Positions 16,948-24,476 of a stretch of 64,000 bases of DNA are shown here, piece by piece (position 1 is the first letter of the stretch; each line of letters opens with the position of its first letter). A program made the position numbers and the translations under genes. The DNA is from Pseudomonas sp. Lineage in GTDB: Bacteria > Pseudomonadota > Gammaproteobacteria > Pseudomonadales > Pseudomonadaceae. The DNA lies in assembly GCF_030683065.1 (NCBI RefSeq), contig NZ_JAUXMX010000007.1:124001-188000 (forward strand). Direction: 5' to 3'. Below the pieces are notes generated by a model. That model did not search any database and was not told the DNA's origin. It worked only from the letters and a program-made list of their open reading frames with translations.

Positions 16948-17637
16948 TCAGCTACCTCCCTCAAGACGGAAGTACAGGGTTTTCACGGCTTCGCGGGCCA
17001 CCGCCAAACCGCTTTCGGTGCGCGGGGCAAAACGCCAACGCACAGCAGCGCGGCGCGCCTCACGCTCGAATACATTCTGCGGGCTGGCTTCGATCACTCG
17101 GATATTTTCCACGGCACCCGCGCGATTGATGGTGAACGCCAGTTTGACGTGCCCTTCGATACCACGTTGCAAGGCGTAGCGCGGATAGTCCGGACTGACA
17201 TCGTTGAGCGGCATCACCTCGCTTTCCGGGCCGCCGGCCTGGCCAGCGGACTCGCTTAGCGCTGACGCTGGCGCGCTGGGGGCGGCAGCGCCTGCGCTCA
17301 AACCACTGAGGCTCGGGGTCGGCGCACTGTTGACGGCAATCCCGCTACTCAGACTCGGCAATTGCAGATCCAGCGCCGGCAGGTTGGCACTCGGCGTTGC
17401 CGCTACCGGCGTGGGCGGCGTCGGCGGTTGCGGGGTTTGTGGCTGGGGTGGCTGTGGCGCCTGCTGACGGGTGCGCGTCGCAGTGTCGCTGGCATTGCTA
17501 TCGAGGCGTACGAAGCTAGCCACCGTCACCGGTTTGTCCGATGGCTGGCTACGCGGCGGCGCGACCATGTACAGCATCAAGGCGAATAACGCCAAGGCCA
17601 TCAGACAAGCACCGAGAAAAGCCAGCGGCACCCGCAT
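16948..17637 (-). CDS. tonB2: TonB energy transducer (TonB2 type)
   Basis: 229 residues. An N-terminal membrane anchor (~5-27), a Pro/Thr/Gln-rich periplasm-spanning linker (~55-85, runs of PQPP and TPPTP), and a C-terminal TonB domain starting near LNDVSPDYPRYALQRGIEG with the conserved YP and ending in the ARRAAVRWRFAPR strand region. It transmits proton-motive force from ExbB-ExbD to outer-membrane receptors. It is shorter and has a smaller linker than Pseudomonas TonB1, in keeping with TonB2 proteins. Its ATG overlaps the exbD stop by one base. Confidence 0.92.
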   Translation of the reverse strand: MRVPLAFLGACLMALALFALMLYMVAPPRSQPSDKPVTVASFVRLDSNASDTATRTRQQAPQPPQPQTPQPPTPPTPVAATPSANLPALDLQLPSLSSGIAVNSAPTPSLSGLSAGAAAPSAPASALSESAGQAGGPESEVMPLNDVSPDYPRYALQRGIEGHVKLAFTINRAGAVENIRVIEASPQNVFEREARRAAVRWRFAPRTESGLAVAREAVKTLYFRLEGGS

Positions 17638-18047
17638 CAAAGCGCTCCCGAGGTAGCGGCCAGGGCGACATCCTGCACCCCGGCCAGGCGCGCCTGATCC
17701 ATCACCTGCACCACCAGGCCGGTACGCGCATCCTGATCGGCCTGCACCACCACCGAGCCTTCCGGCTGGTCGACGCGCATGCGCTCGACGTGGGCGCGCA
17801 CACTGCGCACATCGACGACTTTCTTGTCCATCCACACCTGACCGTCAGCAGTCACGGCAATGAGGATATTGCCCTTGTCCTGCGCGCTGGCAGTTTGCGC
17901 CTGGGGGCGCTGCACTTCGACGCCTGACTCCTTGATAAAGGAGCTGGTGACGATAAAGAAGATCAGCATGATGAAGACCACGTCGAGCATCGGCGTCAGG
18001 TCGATGCCGGTGTCTTCGTCTTGCTGGTGGTGTCGGCGCATTCGCAT
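17637..18047 (-). CDS. exbD: biopolymer transport protein ExbD
   Basis: 136 residues: a short cytoplasmic tail, one membrane segment (~20-40) with the essential acidic residue in LTPMLDVVFIMLIFF, and a periplasmic domain. The pattern LTP-x-LDV-x-F is the family signature. The ATG at 18045-18047 with AAGAG seven bases upstream is preferred over a TTG two codons earlier. It is separated from exbB by a 193-base gap holding a REP pair, unlike the other overlapping genes of this operon. Confidence 0.95.
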   Translation of the reverse strand: MRMRRHHQQDEDTGIDLTPMLDVVFIMLIFFIVTSSFIKESGVEVQRPQAQTASAQDKGNILIAVTADGQVWMDKKVVDVRSVRAHVERMRVDQPEGSVVVQADQDARTGLVVQVMDQARLAGVQDVALAATSGAL

Positions 18048-18115
18048 GATCAAACTCTTATCAAACTAAAAATAATTCGTTGATTTATATAGGAACTTAA
18101 TCCGCATAAATTCTT

Positions 18116-18193
18116 GTAGGAGCCAGTTTGCTGTGGTTCGGCACTCCGACGATCCCGGCAGATCAAAAGCATCGCCAGCAAGCTGGCTCCTAC
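18116..18193. repeat. REP-type inverted pair, family A, inside the TonB2 operon
   Basis: Same family as 427-491: GTAGGAGCCAGTTTGCTG facing CAGCAAGCTGGCTCCTAC. It lies between exbB and exbD, within one transcription unit, and would form a stable mRNA hairpin. Confidence 0.85.
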
Positions 18194-18240
18194 ACAATTT
18201 GTTGCGCGTCAGCGCTCCGTCGCAGACGGTGGGCAAACGC

Positions 18241-18789
18241 TCACTCGTGACGCAGCTGGTCAGTCAGCCGCTCGAGGGCCCGGCGCGCATCGCGTTCGAG
18301 GCGCGCCAGGCTGAACAATCCAGTAATGGCCAGGACCATGCCGGCCATCGTCGGCAGGGTCGCCTGCCAGACGCCGGCGGCCATGCCGCGCGGGTTGCCG
18401 GTACCGTTAATGGCAAGCACATCGAACACCGCGACCATGCCACTGACGGTGCCAAGCAAGCCGAGCAGCGGGTACATCGCCACCAAGGTCTTGCTCAGAC
18501 GCAGCGGGCCCAGCAGGTGTTGTCGCGCTTGCGCCAGCCAGGCAGCGCGCACTGCCCGCTGCCAGTTGCCGTTGTCGTCTTGCAGCACCTGCTGCCAGGC
18601 GTTGCGTCGCTCGCGCGCCCAGCGCGGGAAGACCCGGCGCACGTACCAGAAGCGCTCGAACACCAGGGTCCAGAACACCACACAGAGCCCGGCCAACGCC
18701 CACATCACCACGCCGCCAGCGCTCATGAAGTCGAGCAGCGCGTAGCTGCTGTCGACCAGACGCAGCCAAAAGCCCAGCCAATCAGCCAC
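18241..18789 (-). CDS. exbB: proton channel subunit ExbB (ExbB2)
   Basis: 182 residues with three membrane segments: ~22-42 (AGGVVMWALAGLCVVFW), ~105-130 (MYPLLGLLGTVSGMVAVF) and ~140-165 (TLPTMAGMVLAITGLFSL). GLLGTVSGM is the ExbB/TolQ/MotA signature. It forms the proton channel with ExbD. It begins at a GTG eight bases inside the end of ttpC. It is small for ExbB, as ExbB2 proteins are. Confidence 0.93.
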   Translation of the reverse strand: MADWLGFWLRLVDSSYALLDFMSAGGVVMWALAGLCVVFWTLVFERFWYVRRVFPRWARERRNAWQQVLQDDNGNWQRAVRAAWLAQARQHLLGPLRLSKTLVAMYPLLGLLGTVSGMVAVFDVLAINGTGNPRGMAAGVWQATLPTMAGMVLAITGLFSLARLERDARRALERLTDQLRHE

Positions 18790-20131
18790 GACGCGGCGCC
18801 CCGGACAGATGCAGCGCGATCAAGCCGGCACTTTGCTGCTCGAGCAACTGAATCAGGCTCTTGCTGCGACTGGCCAGCAGGCTGTGCAGGAACAGCAGCG
18901 GAATCGCCACCACCAGCCCCAGCACCGTGGTCACCAGGGCCTGGGAAATCCCGTCGGCCATTAGCCGTGAATCGCCACCACCACCCTGGGTAATGGCCTG
19001 GAAGGTGACGATCATGCCAGTCACGGTACCGAGCAGACCGAGCAGCGGCGCCACCGCGCAAAGCAGCTTGAGCAGGCTCTGGCCTTTTTCCAGCGGCGGA
19101 GTCTCCTGCAGGATCGCCTCGTCGAGCCTCAGCTCCAGCGTCTCCAGATCGGACAGCTGCGGCTGCGGCCCCAGTACACCGATCACCCGGCCCAGCGGAT
19201 TATCGTCACGCGGCGCACTCAGATCACGCATCTGCGCGCTCACCCCATGCCCGACCCGGGCCAGATGAACCATCCGCCAAATGGCCAGGAGCAGACCCAC
19301 AACGCCCAATGTGACGATCACCCAACCGACCAGGCCGCCTTGTTGCAGGCGATCCCACAGCGTCGGCTGACGCTGCAGTTGCGCCAATAACGTGCCACGA
19401 CTAGGGTCGACAGGCAGGCTGGCAAGCGCTTCGCTACTGTCCAGATAATCACTAACCCGGCCCAGCCCGGACGGCTGTCGTGGCGGCGCCAGCAACTCGC
19501 CAGCATCGGCGTCGTAACGCAGGAAAGCGGCGTCGCTGAAAGCCGAGAAAGCGCCAACACGCAGCACCGACTGCTCACTGCGCTTGCCGTCAGCGGCCAC
19601 CACCGGCAATTGCAACTGCTCGACCCGGCCACTGGCGGCCAGGTCTTCCAGCAGCAGCATCCAATAGCCATCGAGATCTGCGGCGGACGGTAAAGTGCGG
19701 CTCTCGGCCAGCGCCTTGAGACGCTGCAATCGCTCGGGGTACTGCGCATTGAGCAGGCTGTCCTGCCATTGCCCAGCGACATCGCCAGCACTCTGCCGGA
19801 CCACACCGAACAATTCACCCAGATGACCGACACGCTGGCCAAGGAGTTTTTCCTGCTCGGCCAGTTCGGCCTCCTGACGATCAAACTCGGCTTTCAAGCG
19901 CTCGGCTTGAGCCTTCTGCACCTGCAAGGCCGCTCGCGCGCTGTCGAGCAACTGTGCACGCTCGCCACGCTCGGCGACAAACGCCTGCTCACGACTCTGC
20001 ATGGCGGTGACTTCGGCGGCGCGTTCGCTGCGAATGCGCTGCAGCAGCTGGTCAGGACTGAGCGGCGCAGCAGCAGCGGCAATCGCCGGCAACAACGCCA
20101 GGGTCAAAATAGCGAGAACACGACGGCTCAT
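18782..20131 (-). CDS. ttpC: TtpC-type ExbB-like protein with periplasmic coiled coil
   Basis: 449 residues. Signal peptide (1-~21), then a long Glu/Ala/Gln-rich coiled coil (~25-120), a globular region, and a C-terminal MotA/TolQ/ExbB channel domain (LCAVAPLLGLLGTVTGMIVTF near 345-365; quoted in part). This two-part layout is that of TtpC, which Vibrio TonB2 systems need in addition to ExbB2 and ExbD2. The ATG at 20129-20131 overlaps the DUF3450 stop (ATGA). Confidence 0.9.
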   Translation of the reverse strand: MSRRVLAILTLALLPAIAAAAAPLSPDQLLQRIRSERAAEVTAMQSREQAFVAERGERAQLLDSARAALQVQKAQAERLKAEFDRQEAELAEQEKLLGQRVGHLGELFGVVRQSAGDVAGQWQDSLLNAQYPERLQRLKALAESRTLPSAADLDGYWMLLLEDLAASGRVEQLQLPVVAADGKRSEQSVLRVGAFSAFSDAAFLRYDADAGELLAPPRQPSGLGRVSDYLDSSEALASLPVDPSRGTLLAQLQRQPTLWDRLQQGGLVGWVIVTLGVVGLLLAIWRMVHLARVGHGVSAQMRDLSAPRDDNPLGRVIGVLGPQPQLSDLETLELRLDEAILQETPPLEKGQSLLKLLCAVAPLLGLLGTVTGMIVTFQAITQGGGGDSRLMADGISQALVTTVLGLVVAIPLLFLHSLLASRSKSLIQLLEQQSAGLIALHLSGAPRRG

Positions 20132-20898
20132 TGCTTGGCCTCCTGAGCCAGGGTTTTCACGGGAAGGTCGAGCAGAACCGGGGCCTGTTCCTGACGGGCA
20201 ATGGCGATGGCCTTGTGCAGCGGGCGCCGGGCACTGCCATCGAGGATTTGCCAACTGCGGCTTTGCGGGTTCCACCAGCCACTTTCATGGCCGTCGAGAG
20301 TCTGGAAGTACAGCATCACCCGGCCTAGACGCAGGAACTCGACGCTGCGCGAACCGCCATCGACCGGCAACTCGCCACGCCAGGCTTCCAGGGTGCGGCC
20401 GTAGTCGCTCTCGACCTGATAGGCCTCAAGGATGCGGCGGTATTTTTCCGCCAAGCTGACATCGGCACGTGGCAACAAGTCCTGCAGCTGCGCCAGACGA
20501 TCACTGCGTTCGTCTGGCAGGAATGGCAGGTCGGCAGATATGAATTCGCCGAGCACCTCGACCATCCGCTGCATCTGTGGCGTGACCGCCTCCTGGGTGC
20601 GCTCGATACCGTCCAACTGCTCCTGGTACCCCGCCAGCTCTTGGCGCTGCGCGACGACCAGCTGTTGCAGCTGCTGGTTGTAACCTTTCAACGCCTCGGC
20701 CTGCTGTAAAGCATTGCGGTACTCGCCAAGCATCTCGCGACTGGCATCGTCGAGCTGCTCAATACGCGCCTGGGACGCCTTGGCCTCTGCGGCCAGCCGC
20801 TGACTCTCATCCAGCGCGGCGTCCAGCGGTGCGGCCAGTAACGGCGTACTGCTCAGCAATAGGGCTGCGCCCAGTGAACGCAGGGGGTACAAGTTCAT
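20128..20898 (-). CDS. DUF3450 periplasmic coiled-coil protein
   Basis: 256 residues with a signal peptide (to LLAAP) and a coiled coil (~25-100, many Gln, Glu and Ala), then a conserved region with LGEFISADLPFLPDERSDRL. DUF3450 genes are found upstream of ttpC in TonB2 clusters. The ATG at 20896-20898 is used because it starts directly at the signal peptide with GAGG upstream; an ATG ten codons earlier has no ribosome site. First gene of the six-gene operon. Confidence 0.88.
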   Translation of the reverse strand: MNLYPLRSLGAALLLSSTPLLAAPLDAALDESQRLAAEAKASQARIEQLDDASREMLGEYRNALQQAEALKGYNQQLQQLVVAQRQELAGYQEQLDGIERTQEAVTPQMQRMVEVLGEFISADLPFLPDERSDRLAQLQDLLPRADVSLAEKYRRILEAYQVESDYGRTLEAWRGELPVDGGSRSVEFLRLGRVMLYFQTLDGHESGWWNPQSRSWQILDGSARRPLHKAIAIARQEQAPVLLDLPVKTLAQEAKQ

Positions 20899-21087
20899 GC
20901 GAAGGGAATCCTCGAGCAGTGGGCTCATATTAAAAAGAAACATTATAACCTTTCTTAACCTCAAGCTACGCCAAGGCTGCGGCCCATTTGATAACGCACT
21001 GTCATCGCGCGCCGCAGGGCGGACTTCAACCGACCGCCACCAAGCTGGAGGCTGGCGCGCAAGACTGCAGAGCATCCAGCCACTAAA

Positions 21088-21117
21088 GATAACCATTATC
21101 AACTGCATTAGCATCAA
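21088..21117. promoter_or_regulatory. Fur-like box upstream of the TonB2 operon
   Basis: GATAACCATTATC with further AT-rich hexamers (AACTGCATTAGCATC) resembles the GATAATGATAATCATTATC Fur consensus. It is 190 bases upstream of the DUF3450 start. Iron control of this operon is the inference. The rest of 20899-21296 holds no gene I can support. Confidence 0.5.
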
Positions 21118-21296
21118 GCAGCAACCGCAGATGTTCGACGTGTAGGCAATCTCTTGCCCCGAGCGCGCCACTGCCTAGCACCAGCAGGCCACCGAGAGGG
21201 CAGGCATGCAGCCACGACAGAGGGGAGGATGATTCTTGAGTGCAGGCGAGAAATCGAGCGCAATCCCCAATAGGCCCTCGTCAACAGACCAATTCA

Positions 21297-21310
21297 TTGA
21301 GCTGGGTCAA
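21297..21310. promoter_or_regulatory. ANR/FNR-like box of oprG
   Basis: TTGAGCTGGGTCAA fits TTGAT-N4-ATCAA with one mismatch in each half. A -10-like TAACAT is at 21332-21337, which puts the start of transcription near 21344 and the box centre near -41, the standard class II activator position. OprG expression is known to depend on ANR in P. aeruginosa. Confidence 0.65.
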
Positions 21311-21379
21311 CACTCGATTTGCTTAGGCCCCTAACATTGACATCAGCCCAATCAACTGATGACTCGACCGGAGTTCACC

Positions 21380-22066
21380 ATGCGCAAGTCCTTGCTCGCT
21401 CTTTCAATCCTGGCCACCGCATTGGCCGCCCCCCTTGCCCAGGCCTACCAGGCAGGCGACATCATCGTTCGCGCTGGTGCGATTACTGTTGATCCGCATG
21501 AAAGCAGCAGTGACATCTGGGTAGGCGCGTTGAACACTGACGTAGCTGGCACCAAGGCCACACTGAACAGCGACACTCAACTGGGCCTGACTGGCACTTA
21601 CATGTTCACCAGTCACGTCGGCATCGAACTCCTGGCCGCCACACCGTTCAGCCATGATGTTGGGGTAAAAGGCATGCCAGGCCCATTTGCCGGACTGAAC
21701 GGCAACCTGGGTGAACTCAAGCACCTGCCGCCAACCCTGAGCGTCGTGTACTACCCGCTCGACGGTGCCTCGGCCTTCCAACCCTATGCGGGCGTGGGCA
21801 TCAACTACACCTGGTTCTTCGATACAGAGCTGAGCAGCGAAGCCGAATCCAAGGGTTTCAGCGGCCTGGACATGAAAGATTCCTGGGGTCTCGCGGCTCA
21901 AGTGGGCATGGACTACATGCTGACCGACAACCTCTTGTTCAACGCCAGCGTGCGTTATATCGACATCGAAACCACCGGCACCACCTCCTATGGCGGCGCG
22001 AAGGTCAAGGTTGATGTAGACGTAGATCCGATGGTCTACATGGTCGGCCTGGGCTACAAGTTCTAA
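21380..22066 (+). CDS. oprG: outer-membrane protein OprG (OmpW family)
   Basis: 228 residues. Signal peptide (1-~22, cut near AQAY), then an eight-stranded small barrel: DIIVRAGAITVDP at the first strand, YYPLDGASAFQPYAGVGINYTWF split over ~135-158, and a terminal VYMVGLGYKF ending in Phe, the outer-membrane insertion signal. OmpW-type barrels let small hydrophobic molecules pass sideways into the membrane. The ATG at 21380 follows GGAG by eight bases. It is the PA4067 homologue by sequence and by the epimerase gene that follows. Confidence 0.94.
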   Translation: MRKSLLALSILATALAAPLAQAYQAGDIIVRAGAITVDPHESSSDIWVGALNTDVAGTKATLNSDTQLGLTGTYMFTSHVGIELLAATPFSHDVGVKGMPGPFAGLNGNLGELKHLPPTLSVVYYPLDGASAFQPYAGVGINYTWFFDTELSSEAESKGFSGLDMKDSWGLAAQVGMDYMLTDNLLFNASVRYIDIETTGTTSYGGAKVKVDVDVDPMVYMVGLGYKF

Positions 22067-22076
22067 GCCAAACCGA

Positions 22077-22121
22077 CACCCACAAAAAAGCCGGCATTCG
22101 AAGCCGGCTTTTTTGTGGGTG
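22077..22121. terminator. bidirectional terminator between oprG and the epimerase gene
   Basis: A long perfect palindrome: CACCCACAAAAAAGCCGGC, a six-base loop, then the exact complement with TTTTTT. The A and T runs serve both convergent genes. Confidence 0.95.
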
Positions 22122-22125
22122 CAGA

Positions 22126-23058
22126 TCAGCCCTGCGCCAGCAACCTGCGCAGCCCTTCGCGCATGCTGGTCGCAGGCGGCAAGCGGTAACAGGCTTGCAA
22201 ACGCTGGTTATTCGCCCGCGAATGACGAATATCGCCAGGCCGCGCCGCCTGATAGTCAATCGCCGGCAAGCTACCGTTTACAGCGCCGATCTCGGCCAGC
22301 AACTGGTTCAGGCTCACCGCCTGATTCCAGCCCACATTCACGGCACCCACCACAACCTGCGGCATGGCCAGCGCCTGCGTTAGCAGCACCAGCAGATCGC
22401 CAATATAGAAGAAATCACGGGTCTGCTCGCCATCGCCGAACACCCGGATCGGCAGCCCTTGCTGCGCTCGCTGGGTGAAGATGCTGATCACCCCGGAGTA
22501 GGGCGAGGACGGATCCTGACGCGGCCCGAATATATTGAAGAAGCGAAAAATCGCCGGCTCCAGACCGTGCTGGCGACGATAAAAATCCAGGTAGTGCTCG
22601 CCGGCCAGTTTGTCCGCCGCATAAGGCGTCAGCGGCGTCTTAGGGGTCGCTTCGTCAATCGCCTGGCCTTCGCCATTATTGCCATAGACCGCCGCACTCG
22701 ACGCGTAGACAACCCGCCGGACACCATGCAAACGCATGGCCTCGCAGACGTTGAGAGTGCCGACAAAGTTGCTTTGGTGCGTACTTACCGGATCGTCCAC
22801 CGAGGCTTGCACCGAGGCCACTGCAGCCAGGTGCACCACCGCCGCACACCCGGCCACGGCCTGACCGACTAATGCTGCATCGGCCACATCGCCCTCAAGC
22901 AACTGCAGGCGCGGGTTATCCAGCGGCAGGTTGGCGCGCTTGCCCATCGAGAAGTTATCTAGCACGCGCACCGCATGGCCTTGTGCCAGTAGCGCATCAA
23001 CCAGGTGCGAGCCGATAAAGCCGGCGCCGCCGGTAATCAGAATAGGTGCATCAGACAT
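22126..23058 (-). CDS. NAD-dependent nucleotide-sugar epimerase/dehydratase
   Basis: 310 residues, extended short-chain dehydrogenase fold. The Rossmann motif GGAGFIGSH is at ~9-17; the active site shows YASSAAVYG with the YxxxK catalytic pair in YAADK further on, and FNIFGPRQDP follows. This pattern is that of UDP-glucose/UDP-GlcNAc 4-epimerases. The substrate is not certain. The ATG at 23056-23058 gives MSDAPILITGG; it overlaps the upstream gene by eight bases. PA4068 homologue. Confidence 0.9.
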   Translation of the reverse strand: MSDAPILITGGAGFIGSHLVDALLAQGHAVRVLDNFSMGKRANLPLDNPRLQLLEGDVADAALVGQAVAGCAAVVHLAAVASVQASVDDPVSTHQSNFVGTLNVCEAMRLHGVRRVVYASSAAVYGNNGEGQAIDEATPKTPLTPYAADKLAGEHYLDFYRRQHGLEPAIFRFFNIFGPRQDPSSPYSGVISIFTQRAQQGLPIRVFGDGEQTRDFFYIGDLLVLLTQALAMPQVVVGAVNVGWNQAVSLNQLLAEIGAVNGSLPAIDYQAARPGDIRHSRANNQRLQACYRLPPATSMREGLRRLLAQG

Positions 23059-23935
23059 GGCGGTAGTATCGATCCAGCAGGCTTGGCAGCCCAGAGCGCC
23101 AGGCACGCGGCTTGACCCCGAAGGTATGCAGAATTTTCTTGCAGGCCAGCACCGCGTGCTGCGGCTCCTCGGCAGCATCCGGGCGCGCGGCATGGGCCTG
23201 CGCCGTGATGCTTTCGAGCAAATCACTGCGCACGTTGCGCGCCTCACTCAGCACTGCCTGACCCAATGCCAGCGACGTGGTTGCTTCCTGGCCACCGTAG
23301 TGGAAGGTCCCCCATAACGGTGCCTGGCAATCAAGCTGATTGAGTACCGCAAGGATTACCCGCGCGGCATCGTCGACCAGGGTCGGATTGCCACGCCGAT
23401 CATCGGCGAGCGTAATGCTTTCATCGCGCTCGGCACGCAACAGGAAGCGCCCAAGCCGACCATCCGGACTTTCATCCAGCAGCCAGCCAAAACGCAACAA
23501 CACATGCCGCGGGCACGTCGCCCGGACGCGCTGCTCGATCCGCCACAAGGCCTGACCACGCACACCCAGGGGCACCGGCTCTTCTTTTTCGCTGTAGGCA
23601 CTAATGCGCGAACCATCGAATACCCGGTAACTGGACGGTTGCAGCAGGCGAATTTCATGATGTTGACAAAGCTCGGCCAGCCGCTCGACCGACTTTTCCT
23701 GGGCAAGCAGACGCGCCTTGCTCACGTCTTCGGCCTGAAACCAGTCGAAGTAGTAAGCAAGGTTGATCAGTGCATCAGGACGGGTGTCGTCAAGGAGTTG
23801 GGTCAGGCTGGCGACATCCCAGCCTGCTTCCGGAGGGCGCGGCGCGAGGAAACCAATGTCTTCCTCGGCGCCGAGACGAATCAACGCCTGCCCCAGAGCA
23901 TTCCCGCCACCTAGCAGCATGAGCCGCATACGCAT
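23051..23935 (-). CDS. RmlD-like sugar nucleotide-binding protein
   Basis: 294 residues with a Rossmann-like start MLLGGGNALGQALIRLG and a general RmlD/dTDP-dehydrorhamnose reductase outline (DALINLAYY, SSYRVFDGS, GTFHYGGQEATTSLAL). The usual catalytic YxxxK is not obvious: the region near SAYSEKEEPVPLG has a Tyr but the spacing to Lys is not standard, so it may have lost or changed activity. It is co-transcribed with the epimerase (PA4069 homologue). Confidence 0.8.
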   Translation of the reverse strand: MRMRLMLLGGGNALGQALIRLGAEEDIGFLAPRPPEAGWDVASLTQLLDDTRPDALINLAYYFDWFQAEDVSKARLLAQEKSVERLAELCQHHEIRLLQPSSYRVFDGSRISAYSEKEEPVPLGVRGQALWRIEQRVRATCPRHVLLRFGWLLDESPDGRLGRFLLRAERDESITLADDRRGNPTLVDDAARVILAVLNQLDCQAPLWGTFHYGGQEATTSLALGQAVLSEARNVRSDLLESITAQAHAARPDAAEEPQHAVLACKKILHTFGVKPRAWRSGLPSLLDRYYRHV

Positions 23936-23957
23936 GATAGAGAGCCGACTCAGCTAA

Positions 23958-24458
23958 TCAAAACGGGATATCGTCGTCAAAGCTGTCGAAATCCTGCGCA
24001 GGCTTGGCCGGCTGCTGCGGAACCGGGCGTGGCGCCTGCTGCTGCTCGCGCTGCGGTTCACGTTGCTGTGCAGGGCGCTGCTGACGCGGCGCAGAGTCAC
24101 CACCGGCGTTATCCGGACGACCACCGAGCAGTTGCATGGTGCCCTGCATGTCGACGACGATTTCCGTGGTGTAACGCTTGATGCCGTCTTTTTCCCACTC
24201 GCGGGTCTGCAGCTTGCCTTCGATATACACCTGCGAACCTTTACGCAGGTATTCGCCGGCGATTTCAGCAACCTTGCCGAACAGCGAGACACGGTGCCAT
24301 TCGGTTTTCTCGACCTTTTGTCCGGTCTGCTTGTCGGTCCACTGCTCGCTGGTGGCGAGACTCAGGTTGGTCACTGCGTTGCCGCTGGGCAGATAACGCG
24401 TTTCCGGATCCTGTCCGCAGGTACCGACCAGAATAACTTTGTTAACCCCACGGGCCAT
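23958..24458 (-). CDS. ssb: single-stranded DNA-binding protein
   Basis: 166 residues: an OB-fold domain (1-~110) beginning [11 protein letters not shown], with the LGRPDNAGG boundary, a Gln/Pro/Arg-rich flexible linker (~120-150) and the acidic tip DSFDDDIPF that docks partner proteins. It coats single-stranded DNA in replication and repair. A good GGAG ribosome site precedes the ATG. Its neighbours, an MFS gene and uvrA, are the same as in P. aeruginosa (PA4232-4234). Confidence 0.97.
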   Translation of the reverse strand: MARGVNKVILVGTCGQDPETRYLPSGNAVTNLSLATSEQWTDKQTGQKVEKTEWHRVSLFGKVAEIAGEYLRKGSQVYIEGKLQTREWEKDGIKRYTTEIVVDMQGTMQLLGGRPDNAGGDSAPRQQRPAQQREPQREQQQAPRPVPQQPAKPAQDFDSFDDDIPF

Positions 24459-24476
24459 AACTTTCTCCTAGAGCTT

